Origin: a bacterium
GTDB lineage: Bacteria > Vulcanimicrobiota > Vulcanimicrobiia > Vulcanimicrobiales > Vulcanimicrobiaceae
DNA: 34,373 bases
Direction of reading: 5' to 3'
NCBI GenBank assembly: GCA_021845615.1
Contig: JAJZVP010000010.1
Span: 1-34,373 of the forward strand
Numbering within the stretch: the stretch's first letter is position 1; the number at the start of each line of letters is the position of its first letter. The position numbers and the translations under genes were made by a program. Of the stretch, positions 16,348 to 26,090 are shown one piece after another. The notes under the pieces are model-generated. The model was not told the DNA's origin. It was given only the letters and a program-made list of their open reading frames with translations, and searched no databases.

Positions 16348-17678
16348 TGCGCTCGCGCATCCTTATCGGCGCGCAGTGGATACTGCCCGGTTTCGGCATC
16401 AAGCGCTGGATGTTCGTCGCGCTGCTCGGTCTCTTCTTCGTGCTCGATGCCGCGAACCGCATCGTCGTTGCCTCGGGGGTTCATTTTCGTCTCGACGAGA
16501 TGCTCGACGCCTTCGTCGTCGACGTCATGCCGCCGTCCTTTCTTACCACCGCGTTCATCGCGATCGGCATCCTCCTGATCTCGCTCGGCCTCTACTTCAG
16601 CGTTCGCGCCGTCGCGCGCTCCGCGCGCGAACCCCGCACCGATCCCTTAGGGCGCCTCCGACGGTTCAAACTCGCGCAGGGTTATAAAATCGTCGCCATC
16701 GGCGGCGGAACGGGGCTCTCGACGCTCCTGCGCGGCCTCAAGGCGCATACCAGCAATCTCACGGCGGTGGTCACCGTCAGCGACGACGGCGGCTCGTCTG
16801 GACGATTGCAAAAAGAGCTCGGCGTTCTTCCCCCCGGCGATATTCGCAACTGTCTCGTCGCGCTCGCTGACGACGAAGCGTTAGTCACGGATCTCTTTCG
16901 CTATCGCTTTTCCGATGGCGAGGGCCTCGAAGGGCATTCGTTCGGAAACCTTTTTATCGCCGCGATGACCGGGATCACCGGAAATTTCGATAGTGCGATT
17001 AAGGAGTCGAGCCGCGTGTTGAGCGTCGTCGGCCGCGTCCTTCCGTCGACGCTACGTTTCGCAACGCTCTGCGCCCGCCTCGACGACGGTAGCGTCATGC
17101 GCGGCGAATCCGAGGTCGGCGCGAGTGCGCGCCCGATCGCCGAGCTCTATCTCGACCCCGCCGACGTGAAGCCGCTCGACGAAGTGATCGAGGCGATCCG
17201 CGACGCCGATGCTATCGTTCTCGGGCCGGGATCGCTCTTCACCTCGATTCTTCCGAATCTCCTCGTCGATCGAATTGCCGCCGAAATCTCCGCGGCGCAC
17301 GCCGTAAAAATCTACGTCTGCAACGTCATGACGCAACCTGGAGAGACCACGGCGATGAGCGCGTCGCAGCACCTCGCGACGCTACAACGCTACGGCGGGC
17401 CGAAGATCTGCGACTACGCGCTCGTCAACGCGCAGCGACCGCGCCGGCTCCTCGACGTCTATGCCGTCGAAGGACAGCTCCCCGTCGAAAACGACGAGTC
17501 AGCGATACGCGCCCTCGGCGTCGAACCGATCGTCGCTGCGGTGATGAGTGAATCCGAGCACGTGCGCCACGATTCGGAGCGGCTCGCGCAGGCGGTTATC
17601 GAAACGATCGACCGGGTGGTGGCGAGGCGGGCGTCGCTGTTCCGGGGGCGCGAGCTTTCGCCTTCACCACGAGCCTAA
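16347..17678 (+). CDS. yvcK: YvcK/CofD-like protein with N-terminal transmembrane segments
   Basis: IVAIGGGTGLSTLLRGLK, TVSDDGGSSGRLQKELGVLPPGDIRNCLVAL, GPGSLFTSILPNLLV; 1-nt overlap with rapZ. Confidence 0.93.
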   Translation: MRSRILIGAQWILPGFGIKRWMFVALLGLFFVLDAANRIVVASGVHFRLDEMLDAFVVDVMPPSFLTTAFIAIGILLISLGLYFSVRAVARSAREPRTDPLGRLRRFKLAQGYKIVAIGGGTGLSTLLRGLKAHTSNLTAVVTVSDDGGSSGRLQKELGVLPPGDIRNCLVALADDEALVTDLFRYRFSDGEGLEGHSFGNLFIAAMTGITGNFDSAIKESSRVLSVVGRVLPSTLRFATLCARLDDGSVMRGESEVGASARPIAELYLDPADVKPLDEVIEAIRDADAIVLGPGSLFTSILPNLLVDRIAAEISAAHAVKIYVCNVMTQPGETTAMSASQHLATLQRYGGPKICDYALVNAQRPRRLLDVYAVEGQLPVENDESAIRALGVEPIVAAVMSESEHVRHDSERLAQAVIETIDRVVARRASLFRGRELSPSPRA

Positions 17679-17994
17679 CGACGACGGCATTCGGTTTACC
17701 GGGGGTAGCGCTGCCGCTGGAACTAAAGGTCCGGTATCCCGATACCTGCACGGTGTAATCGTAATCACCGGTCGGCACCTTCGCAAACGTGAAGTGCCCG
17801 GCGGCATCGCTCGTGGCCGTCAGCACGGTATCGAGGGTCACGATCGCTCCGGCGATCGGCTGGTTCGTCACCGCATCGATCACCGTTCCCGAGAGCGAGG
17901 CATAGCTCGCCCCGGGCGGTAGCGCCCCGTCGTTACATCCGGCGAGGATCGACGTGAGAGCGAGCAGCGCGATTCCGCGCAGGAGAACCTTCAT
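17596..17994 (-). CDS. Lipoprotein with carboxypeptidase regulatory-like fold
   Basis: LTSILAGC lipobox; SLSGTVIDAVTNQPIAGAIVTLDT...DAAGHFTFAKVPTGDY; 83-nt antisense overlap with yvcK. Confidence 0.75.
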   Translation of the reverse strand: MKVLLRGIALLALTSILAGCNDGALPPGASYASLSGTVIDAVTNQPIAGAIVTLDTVLTATSDAAGHFTFAKVPTGDYDYTVQVSGYRTFSSSGSATPGKPNAVVVRLVVKAKARAPGTATPASPPPGRSFR

Positions 17995-18011
17995 AGTACG
18001 TAAGGATTATT

Positions 18012-18077
18012 GCGTCGCACGCCGCCCCCCTGCGGGGCGCCCGACGCAGGCAGCGGGCAACCGCGCTAAGAAGCCCG
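18012..18077 (+). promoter_or_regulatory. Structured leader upstream of cbs
   Basis: GCGTCG(18012-18017)/CGACGC(18042-18047) stem with inner CGCCCC/GGGGCG; then exclusive GCGG-gcaa-CCGC or CGGGC/GCCCG. Confidence 0.4.
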
Positions 18078-18084
18078 GGACGCT

Positions 18085-19482
18085 ATGCAAAGCCCATCGA
18101 TCGAACGTTCCGCTCAACCGGAGTACTGCCGGGATGCGCTCGCCGCCATCGGCAACACGCCCCTCGTCCGCCTCAACAGCGTCACCGACGGTGCGCGCTG
18201 CCTGGTCTTAGCGAAAGTCGAGTATATGAATCCCGGCGGGAGCATTAAAGATCGCCCCGCCGTCGCGATGCTCGAGGCCGCCGAGAAAGCAGGGCTGCTC
18301 AAACCCGGCGGGACCATCGTCGAACCGACGAGCGGGAATACCGGGAGTGGGCTCGCCATGGCCGCGGCGATTCGCGGCTACCGCTGCATCTTGGTGATGC
18401 CCGACAAAATGTCGCGCGAGAAGATCGATCTGCTCAAAGCCTACGGCGCCGAAGTCGTCGTCACGCCGACCAACGTGCCCTCGGACTCCCCCGAGTCGTA
18501 CTACGGCGTCGCGAATCGTTTGGCGGCGGAGATCGCCGGCGCTTTCCAGCCGAATCAATTCCACAATCACCACAATCCCGACGCCCACTATGCAACGACC
18601 GGTCCGGAGATTTGGGAGCAAACGAGCGGCGCGCTCACGCATTTTGTCGCGGGCATCGGCACCGGCGGCACGATCTCCGGCACCGCGCGGTACCTCAAAG
18701 AACGAAATCCGAAGATTCACGTCGTCGGAGCCGATCCCGAGGGATCGATCTATTCCGGCGATACGCCGCGTTCGTATGCAGTCGAAGGGATCGGGATGAA
18801 TTATCTCCCCGAAACCGTCGATCTCAAAGTGATCGATGAGATGGTGCGCGTCTCCGATCGCGATTCATTCCTCATGGCGCGCCGCATTACGCGCGAGGAA
18901 GGCCTGCTGGTCGGCGGCTCGTCGGGAACCGCAGCGGTCGCGGCGATCCGGCTTGCCCAGACGCTGCCGGAGAACGCCGTCGTGGTCGTCATTTTCCCCG
19001 ACTCCGGACGCGGATATATGTCGAAGATTTTCAACGACGAATGGATGATCGCGAATGGATTCCTCGCCGAGGGGAAGCGCCGGGCGACCGTCGCCGACGT
19101 CCTGCGCAGCAAGACGCCGCTCCCGCCGATGATCGTTCTCGACGAACGCGAGACGGTGCAACGCGCGCTCGATATCTTGCGCACCTACGAAATCTCCCAG
19201 ATACCGATCATGCGCGGGAAAGAGCAGATCGGCAGCGTGAACGACGTGGCGGTGATGCAGGCGGTCTTCGATCGCAGCGATATCGTCCACCGTCAGGTCG
19301 GTGAGGTGATGGGACGGCCCTTCCCCTCGCTCGATAGCGCCGAGCCTCTGGAGAGCGCGTATAAATTGCTGACGTTGGCAAATCACGCGATCGTCGTCAC
19401 CGATGCCGACGAACCCGTCGGCGTGGTAACGCGGCAAGATATCATCACGTTCCTCTCGGGCAGCCCCGAGGCTGCGGGGTAA
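18085..19482 (+). CDS. cbs: Cystathionine beta-synthase (PLP domain plus tandem CBS domains)
   Basis: EYMNPGGSIKDRPAVAMLEAAE, PTSGNTGSGLAMAAAIRGY, VAGIGTGGTISGTARYLKE, C-terminal CBS domains. Confidence 0.93.
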   Translation: MQSPSIERSAQPEYCRDALAAIGNTPLVRLNSVTDGARCLVLAKVEYMNPGGSIKDRPAVAMLEAAEKAGLLKPGGTIVEPTSGNTGSGLAMAAAIRGYRCILVMPDKMSREKIDLLKAYGAEVVVTPTNVPSDSPESYYGVANRLAAEIAGAFQPNQFHNHHNPDAHYATTGPEIWEQTSGALTHFVAGIGTGGTISGTARYLKERNPKIHVVGADPEGSIYSGDTPRSYAVEGIGMNYLPETVDLKVIDEMVRVSDRDSFLMARRITREEGLLVGGSSGTAAVAAIRLAQTLPENAVVVVIFPDSGRGYMSKIFNDEWMIANGFLAEGKRRATVADVLRSKTPLPPMIVLDERETVQRALDILRTYEISQIPIMRGKEQIGSVNDVAVMQAVFDRSDIVHRQVGEVMGRPFPSLDSAEPLESAYKLLTLANHAIVVTDADEPVGVVTRQDIITFLSGSPEAAG

Positions 19483-19491
19483 CGCGCGCCG

Positions 19492-20643
19492 ATGAAGTTC
19501 AGCACGCGGGCCATTCACGTCGGGCAAGAGGCCGATCCGACGACCGGCGCGACGATCGTTCCGATCTACCAGACCTCGACCTACACGCAGAGCGCCGTCG
19601 GCGAACACAAGGGCTTCGATTACAGCCGCACCGTGAATCCGACGCGGAGCGCCCTGGAAGCGCAGCTCGCCTCGCTCGAAAACGCGCGCTACTGCAGCGC
19701 CTTCGCCAGCGGTATGGCCGCAACGGCGGCGGTTTTAAATATCTGTAGCGCCGGCGACCACATCGTCGTGACCGACGATCTCTACGGCGGCACCTATCGG
19801 CTCTTTTCTCGCGTGTTGAACCGTTACGGGATGCGTTTCACCTACGTCGACATGAGCGATCTCGACGCGGTCCGGGCGGCGATCGTAGCGGAGACGAAAC
19901 TGATCTGGATCGAGACGCCGACCAACCCGTTGCTGAAGGTCGTCGATATCGCCGCGGTCTCCGCGCTGCGGGATCCGCAACGCACGACCGTCGTGGTCGA
20001 CAATACCTTTGCGTCGCCGTATTTTCAGCAACCGCTCGCGCTGGGCGCAGACGTAGTCGTACATTCGACGACGAAGTATATCGGCGGGCACTCCGACGTC
20101 GTGGGTGGAGCGGCGATGACCGACCGTGCGGAGATCTACGACATCATCAAGTTCCATCAGAATGCGGTCGGAGGGGTTCCGGGCCCGCACGATGCGTGGC
20201 TGACGATGCGCGGGGCGAAAACGCTCGCGCTGCGCATGCGCGAACACGCCGCGAACGCCGCGCGCGTCGCCGAATTTCTCGAAGGGCACGACGAAGTCGA
20301 GCGCGTGTACTATCCCGGCCTCGCGAGCCACCCGCAGCACGCGATTGCCAAAGCGCAGATGAGCGGCTTCGGTGGGATGCTCAGTTTCGTTCTTCGCGGC
20401 CCGGTCGAGCGCGCTTTTGCCTTCGCCCGCGAGACGCAGCTCTTCAGCCTCGCCGAGTCGCTGGGCGGGGTGGAATCGCTGCTCTGCCACCCGGCGCGCA
20501 TGACGCACGGCTCGATTCCCAAAGAGGATCGCGAGCGTCGCGGCGTTACCGATGGGCTCCTACGGCTCTCGGTCGGCATCGAAGATTGCGACGATCTTAT
20601 CGCCGATCTGCGCCGCGCCATCGAGCGCAGCGCGCGCGGCTAG
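19492..20643 (+). CDS. Cystathionine gamma-lyase/gamma-synthase family PLP enzyme
   Basis: FSTRAIHVGQEADPTTGATIVPIYQTSTY, VVHSTTKYIGGHSDVVGGA (PLP Lys), SLGGVESLLCHPARMTH. Confidence 0.93.
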   Translation: MKFSTRAIHVGQEADPTTGATIVPIYQTSTYTQSAVGEHKGFDYSRTVNPTRSALEAQLASLENARYCSAFASGMAATAAVLNICSAGDHIVVTDDLYGGTYRLFSRVLNRYGMRFTYVDMSDLDAVRAAIVAETKLIWIETPTNPLLKVVDIAAVSALRDPQRTTVVVDNTFASPYFQQPLALGADVVVHSTTKYIGGHSDVVGGAAMTDRAEIYDIIKFHQNAVGGVPGPHDAWLTMRGAKTLALRMREHAANAARVAEFLEGHDEVERVYYPGLASHPQHAIAKAQMSGFGGMLSFVLRGPVERAFAFARETQLFSLAESLGGVESLLCHPARMTHGSIPKEDRERRGVTDGLLRLSVGIEDCDDLIADLRRAIERSARG

Positions 20644-21218
20644 TAGGGGCGACCGACCGGATAGGCGACCGCACTCGCGCCCGCGAGGTCGCGTTTCGCC
20701 TGGCGTTCGCTGATGTTGCCGGCGCGCGCCTCTTCGGAGAGCACGACGCCTCGAACGCCGTCGTACCAAACGTATGCGTAGGAGCGCATCTGGTTGAATC
20801 CATCTCCGGTGCTGATCTTGAGCCAATACGCCGGCATGCCGTTTGCGAGAACGGCGTTTTTACGACGGATGAAGGTGCCGCTTCCCGACGAGCTGCGCAT
20901 TTCGTTGATGTAGGTCGCGTAAAATCCGCGGAGCGATCCATTCGAAAAACGTTCGTACGAGATTGAAATAATACGCGCCTTCGATTTCCCGACATCGAAA
21001 CCCCAAATGGCCACGGGAGTCATGTGGGAGGCGTCTTGGTACGGCACTTCGCGACGACCGACGAACGTCACCCCTTCGGGCGCCACGTAATGGATCGCCG
21101 GATCGTCGTAGGTTCGCTGCGCGAGCGTCGCAATCGGAGGCGCCGTCGCCGCAGCGGCCGACGAAACGGCGAGCGCGAAGAGCGCGACCAAGGCAAGCGT
21201 ATATTTTCGAACCGTCAA
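20640..21218 (-). CDS. Secreted protein of unknown function
   Basis: Signal peptide MTVRKYTLALVALFALAVSSAAAA; ATGA overlap with the esterase gene. Confidence 0.65.
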   Translation of the reverse strand: MTVRKYTLALVALFALAVSSAAAATAPPIATLAQRTYDDPAIHYVAPEGVTFVGRREVPYQDASHMTPVAIWGFDVGKSKARIISISYERFSNGSLRGFYATYINEMRSSSGSGTFIRRKNAVLANGMPAYWLKISTGDGFNQMRSYAYVWYDGVRGVVLSEEARAGNISERQAKRDLAGASAVAYPVGRPY

Positions 21219-22249
21219 CGATCGAGTACCTCGAGAAGGGCGGAGATCGCGCCGATAGCGCGCTCCGTAGTGTTGCGGTGGCCGCCGGCAAACTCCTCGC
21301 TCCGTACGCGCACGCCGCCCTCAGCGAAGCGGCGGGCGAGCGCCCGAGCCGCGATATCGAGGCCGAATTCATCGCGTCGCCCGGCGTCGATGTAACAGAG
21401 CGAGAGCCGCGACAGCGCGTCGAGGCGAGGCGCGTCGTACTCGGCGGGGTCGAAGGCGAGCCAGCGGGCGAATACCTCGTCGTCGATCTCGCCGGTTCGG
21501 AGATCGAAGGGAAACGCCAGATCGAACGCCGTCTTCGAGCGCGGCGAATAGGCGGCGGCACACGCCAGAATAAAGAGTGCGAAGAAATCTTCGGCGCGCC
21601 GCGCGGGCTCGCGTTCGATCGCCGCCACGAATGCGGCCGCATCGCCACCACTCCGTTCGAGCGCCCGCTGCGCCGATGGAAAGAGCGCGGGCATCGTCAT
21701 CTGAAAATAGGCGTCGCCGGCGATCGACCCGACGGCGGAGAACCGCTCCGGATAGGTCGTGGCGAGATGGATCGCGCCGAAGCCTCCCGAGGATTTACCG
21801 AGTATCGCCCGCGCGCTCGCGCGTGCGATACTCCGATACTTGCGATCGACCTCGTCGACGATTTCGAAGGCGATATGTCTCGCCACCTCGCCATTTTGCA
21901 ACGAATCGACGTACTGCGAGCCGCCGAGACGGGTCGCGCCGTCGACGAGCACGACGATCGCAGGGCGCATCGAGCCGCCGCACATCGCATCGTCGGCCAT
22001 CTGCACCACGTTTCGCTCCCAGGGAGCCGCGGCGAGCATCTTTACGAGATTCGAGCCGTGCCCGTGCAGATAGTAGATCGTATCGTAGCGCTGCGAGCCG
22101 TTCGGATCGTAGTCCGGGGGCAGGTAGACCGCGAGGTAGCGTTCGTTGGAATCCCCGAACGCATTCGAGGCGAGCGCCGCCGAGTGCATCGCGCGGATTT
22201 CGAGCGTCCCGCGCAGGCCGAGCAGATCGCTCCAGGTTCGAAATGACAC
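21215..22249 (-). CDS. Alpha/beta hydrolase, esterase D-like
   Basis: TIYYLHGHGSN, RAILGKSSGGFGAIHLATTYPERFSAVGSIAG nucleophile elbow. Confidence 0.85.
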   Translation of the reverse strand: MSFRTWSDLLGLRGTLEIRAMHSAALASNAFGDSNERYLAVYLPPDYDPNGSQRYDTIYYLHGHGSNLVKMLAAAPWERNVVQMADDAMCGGSMRPAIVVLVDGATRLGGSQYVDSLQNGEVARHIAFEIVDEVDRKYRSIARASARAILGKSSGGFGAIHLATTYPERFSAVGSIAGDAYFQMTMPALFPSAQRALERSGGDAAAFVAAIEREPARRAEDFFALFILACAAAYSPRSKTAFDLAFPFDLRTGEIDDEVFARWLAFDPAEYDAPRLDALSRLSLCYIDAGRRDEFGLDIAARALARRFAEGGVRVRSEEFAGGHRNTTERAIGAISALLEVLDR

Positions 22250-22300
22250 CTTCGCTCCTTTCGCGCGAGGGGGGCGGCTTCCTCACCCGAAGACCCATCC

Positions 22301-24634
22301 ATGCCCACGCTGCGTCGCGTCGCACTCACTTTCGCGCTCTTTGGAATGCTCGCCGCGGCGCCGAGCACGTGGCGCGCGCACCGGCGCGGAATTCACCATT
22401 TTCTCTATGCCGCATCCTTCTTCTACGAGCGTACCCCACGCGCGCGGTGGGCCGAGGATCTCAACGCCTATCGGGCGATGGGGATCAACACGATCGATCT
22501 CTACATTCCCTGGAACTTCCAGGAACCGCGATCGGGCTTTTTCGATTTCACCGGGCGCAGCAATCCGCGTCGCGACGTTCGCGGGCTCTTCGCCCTCATC
22601 GCCGCAGACGGATTTCGCGTTATCGTGCGCCCGGGCCCCGTGATTCGAAACGAATGGCGCAACGGTGGTTACCCCGCATGGTTGCTCGTGCGGAAGCCAT
22701 ACGATATGCCGCTCCACGATATTCTGCAAGGACGCTATCCGGCGACGGCGACGCTTCAAAACGCGCACGCCGACGCAGCCGCCGAGGAATGGTTGACGAA
22801 TCGAATCCATCGGCATGCGGTTCGCCGCTGGTATCGAGCGCTCTTCGCCGCAATCGCTCCTTGGTCGGGAATCGTCGAAGCGGTCGCACTCGACGACGAC
22901 CAAGGAGCGTACATCGATAACGATACGTGGCCGGCGCCGCATTGGCACGCCTATATTCGGTGGTTGAAATCCGCGGTGCGCCGGGAGATCGGCCCGAACG
23001 TACCGCTCTTCATCAACACCTACCAAACGAAGGTTCCGGCGGCGACCGGGGCCTGGGCGTGGGGCAATTGGTACCAAAGCGATGCCTATCGCATCGGCAC
23101 GCACGATCTCGCACAATTGATTTTCTCCACCGCGCTCCTCCAAACACAGCCGCATCGCGCGGTGATGCAGAGCGAATTTCAAGCCGGATGGCTGCAAGGA
23201 GCAAACGAAACCGCGCCGCGCCCTGCCGCCCCGGAGAACACCACGATTGCGCTCCATCAGCTGCTGCAACTCGGCGCGCACGCGATCGTCGACTTCCCGG
23301 TTCAGGACACGATGAACCCCGCCGGCTGGGAGGCGCCGTGGGCGAACGCGCTCTATGCCTGGGACGCGGCGCTCGCTCTCGACGGAGTGCACCAAGCGCG
23401 CTACGCGCCGACCGCGGAGTTCGGCGCGCTCGTGCGGCAAGCGGGGGCGCGCTGGCTCGCGCGTCTCCATCCCGATGCAAACGTCGCGGTCGCATGGCCG
23501 GTCAGTGCTTATCCCTCGCGCGCGGTCGATAACGCACGAGTCGCTGCGTTTGCGGCGGCGACAATTCGTGCGTTCATGCGGTGCCGCGCTATGGCGCTGA
23601 CCTGTCGTGCGGTCGATCTGCGTTTCGCCGCGCCGGGAACCCTCGCTCGGTACCGCGCGCTCGTCGTTCCTCGAATCGCCGACGAAGTCGGCATGCTTCC
23701 GGCGGTCCGCGCGCGGCTCGAGCGCTATCGCAGCCACGGTGCGGTTCTCGCATCGCCGCGTGCGGCGCTGGCGCGCGGCATCGCCCCGACCAACGGCGCG
23801 ATCGAAGATGCGACGCTCCTCGTGAGCCCGCATCGGCGTTCGGCATTACTCGATCTTTTCAATCTCGCCACCACGGTGCGTCACATTCCGGCAAGCGCGA
23901 TTCGGCTCGGTTCCGCGTCGGTCGAAATTCCCGCTACGACGATCGCTCCGGGAGCGGCGTGCGATTGGCGCATCGACCGCCGCGACGCGTCGAGCGGGCG
24001 CGTCGCGTGGACGCTCTGCACCCCTCCCGTACCGCCTGCGGCGCCGATGAACGCCGACGACAATCTGCGCGCACTCGTTGCGGCGATACGATCCGACGGA
24101 ACGCCGACCTACGAGCTCGAAAACCGACGCCTGCGTTTGATCGTCAGCGCCGACGCCGGCGCGCGTTCCTTCGTGCTCGAGAATCGTCGGACGCATCGCA
24201 ATCTCGCGACGAGCGTCGGCCTCTTTCGCGACGATATCGCCACGCCGCCGCACCCATCCTCGCGCGATTATATCGCCGCATTCACCCATCCGTTTCCAGC
24301 GGGAACCTTCAACCGGCCCTATCGCTGCATCGATCGTAGCGGTGCGGCGGCGCAGGTGCTGCGTTGCCGCTACGTCGCGCCCGATCTTGCGAAGCAGCCG
24401 ATCGTTTTTACGAAGACCTTTATCCTCGATCCACGCGAGGGGCTGCTACGCATCCTCCTGCACTGCACGGCAACCTGCCGTTCGATCGACGCGTTCGCCG
24501 CCGCGGGCGACGAGCGCGTGCGGTTCTTCGGCGGTCACCTCCAACCGGTCGCGAGCCCGCCCGGAAGCCGTCTCGTCGAGCTGCAATACCGACGACGCGC
24601 CGAGATCGATATCGCCCTTCCAGGAGCGCCGTAG
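22301..24634 (+). CDS. GH35-like beta-galactosidase-family protein
   Basis: AMGINTIDLYIPWNFQEPRSGFFDFTG, RVIVRPGPVIRNEWRNGGYPAWLL, QSEFQAGWLQG. Confidence 0.82.
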   Translation: MPTLRRVALTFALFGMLAAAPSTWRAHRRGIHHFLYAASFFYERTPRARWAEDLNAYRAMGINTIDLYIPWNFQEPRSGFFDFTGRSNPRRDVRGLFALIAADGFRVIVRPGPVIRNEWRNGGYPAWLLVRKPYDMPLHDILQGRYPATATLQNAHADAAAEEWLTNRIHRHAVRRWYRALFAAIAPWSGIVEAVALDDDQGAYIDNDTWPAPHWHAYIRWLKSAVRREIGPNVPLFINTYQTKVPAATGAWAWGNWYQSDAYRIGTHDLAQLIFSTALLQTQPHRAVMQSEFQAGWLQGANETAPRPAAPENTTIALHQLLQLGAHAIVDFPVQDTMNPAGWEAPWANALYAWDAALALDGVHQARYAPTAEFGALVRQAGARWLARLHPDANVAVAWPVSAYPSRAVDNARVAAFAAATIRAFMRCRAMALTCRAVDLRFAAPGTLARYRALVVPRIADEVGMLPAVRARLERYRSHGAVLASPRAALARGIAPTNGAIEDATLLVSPHRRSALLDLFNLATTVRHIPASAIRLGSASVEIPATTIAPGAACDWRIDRRDASSGRVAWTLCTPPVPPAAPMNADDNLRALVAAIRSDGTPTYELENRRLRLIVSADAGARSFVLENRRTHRNLATSVGLFRDDIATPPHPSSRDYIAAFTHPFPAGTFNRPYRCIDRSGAAAQVLRCRYVAPDLAKQPIVFTKTFILDPREGLLRILLHCTATCRSIDAFAAAGDERVRFFGGHLQPVASPPGSRLVELQYRRRAEIDIALPGAP

Positions 24635-24668
24635 CGCGGCGCGAACCAAGGCCCCTGCCGATTCACGC

Positions 24669-24752
24669 GGGGAAGTGGCGGAATGGCAGACGCAGCCGCC
24701 TCAAAAGCGGCCGAGGCAACTCATGTGGGTTCGAGTCCCACCTTCCCCACCA
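24669..24752 (+). tRNA. tRNA-Leu (CAA), CCA encoded
   Basis: GGGGAAG/CTTCCCC acceptor stem, anticodon loop CTCAAAA, long variable arm. Confidence 0.95.
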
Positions 24753-24812
24753 TCGCTCTCGGAACGCCTACCTGCCGGAACGCCGCGCGCGAATGTGGAA
24801 GGTAGTGCGTCC

Positions 24813-26090
24813 ATGATCTTGCGCGCACCACGCTTCGAACCCCGATCCCTTCGCGGCGACGTCACGCTGCCCGGTGATAAATCGATCTCGCATCGCGCGC
24901 TCATCATCGCCGCGGGCTCCGAGGAGCCAACGCGTATCGAACACCTCAATGCCGGGCGCGACGTTCGCGCGACCGCCGAGGCGCTCCGGGCGATCGGCGT
25001 CGATATCTCGGCCGAGGGCGAGAATCTCATCGTGCGCGGTGCCCCGCTCCACGACCCCATCGCCGCGATCGATGCGATGAACTCCGGCTCGACCGTACGC
25101 ATGATGCTCGGCCTCTGCGCGGGCGCCGGCCTCCGCGCGCAATTCGTCGGCGATGCCTCCCTCTCGCGTCGACCGATGGAGCCCGTCGCGGCACACCTCC
25201 GTGCGCTCGGCGCGCGCATCGTCACCACCGACGGCAGGTTGCCGATCTCCATCGATGGCGCATCGGAGGATCGCTCCGCGCACCTGATTTTGGTTCACCC
25301 ATCGGCGCAGATCAAATCGGCGCTGCTCTTTTCCGCACTCTTCTCCCGCCGCGCGCTCAAAATATCGGGGGATCGCGAAACGCGCGATCATACCGAGCGT
25401 CTGCTCGCATCGATGGGCGCCGGAATACGTTGGGACGGGCGCGAGATCGATCTCTATCGACCGAGCGTGCTCGGCGGCGGCGAGATCGTCGTTCCGGGTG
25501 ACTTTTCTGCCGCGGCGTTTTTCGTCGTCGGCGCGACGCTCGCGCCGGGGAGCGCGATCGCGATTCGCGACGTCAATCTCAATCCGACGCGCACGGGGCT
25601 CCTCGACGTTCTCGAAGCGATGGGCGCTCGCATCGAACGGCGGAACCTTCGCGAATGGAGCGGCGAACCCGTCGGCGATCTCATCGTCGAACACGCACCG
25701 CTTCGCGCGACGAGCGTCGACGCGCAGAGCGCGCTTCGAGCGATCGACGAATTACCGTTGCTCGCGATTGCGGCGGCCTTTGCCAACGGTCGCAGCACGA
25801 TCTCCGGCGTCCGCGATCTCCGCAACAAAGAATCCGACCGGCTCGCGGCGATCCATCGTTTGTTGGCCGCGGTCGGCGTGGGCGCCGAAGATCTTCCGAA
25901 CGGCATCGCAATCGATGGCGGGTCGCCCGCGCCGTCGGGAAGCCTCGTGGAAACGCACGACGATCACCGCATCCAAATGGCCGCGGCGATGCTGGGCTGC
26001 GCGGCGGGTCCGGTGCAGATCGATTCCGTCGATGCCGTCGACGTGAGCTTCCCCGACTTTTTCGAGCGACTCGAACGAGCGAGCGTGTGA
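24813..26090 (+). CDS. aroA: 3-phosphoshikimate 1-carboxyvinyltransferase (EPSP synthase)
   Basis: LPGDKSISHRALIIAAGS, MNSGSTVRMMLGLCAG, RVDLRNKESDRLAAIH-type motif, ETHDDHRIQMAAAMLG. Confidence 0.95.
   Translation: MILRAPRFEPRSLRGDVTLPGDKSISHRALIIAAGSEEPTRIEHLNAGRDVRATAEALRAIGVDISAEGENLIVRGAPLHDPIAAIDAMNSGSTVRMMLGLCAGAGLRAQFVGDASLSRRPMEPVAAHLRALGARIVTTDGRLPISIDGASEDRSAHLILVHPSAQIKSALLFSALFSRRALKISGDRETRDHTERLLASMGAGIRWDGREIDLYRPSVLGGGEIVVPGDFSAAAFFVVGATLAPGSAIAIRDVNLNPTRTGLLDVLEAMGARIERRNLREWSGEPVGDLIVEHAPLRATSVDAQSALRAIDELPLLAIAAAFANGRSTISGVRDLRNKESDRLAAIHRLLAAVGVGAEDLPNGIAIDGGSPAPSGSLVETHDDHRIQMAAAMLGCAAGPVQIDSVDAVDVSFPDFFERLERASV

Noticed and set aside
21577-22920. 447-aa plus-strand ORF
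   Set aside because: Arg/Ser-rich shadow ORF across the esterase and GH35-like genes
22283-23833. 516-aa minus-strand ORF
   Set aside because: Antisense to the GH35-like gene; Arg-rich, no motif
24342-24812. N-terminal extension of the AroA ORF
   Set aside because: Runs through the GH35-like 3' end and tRNA-Leu; genuine AroA starts at 24813
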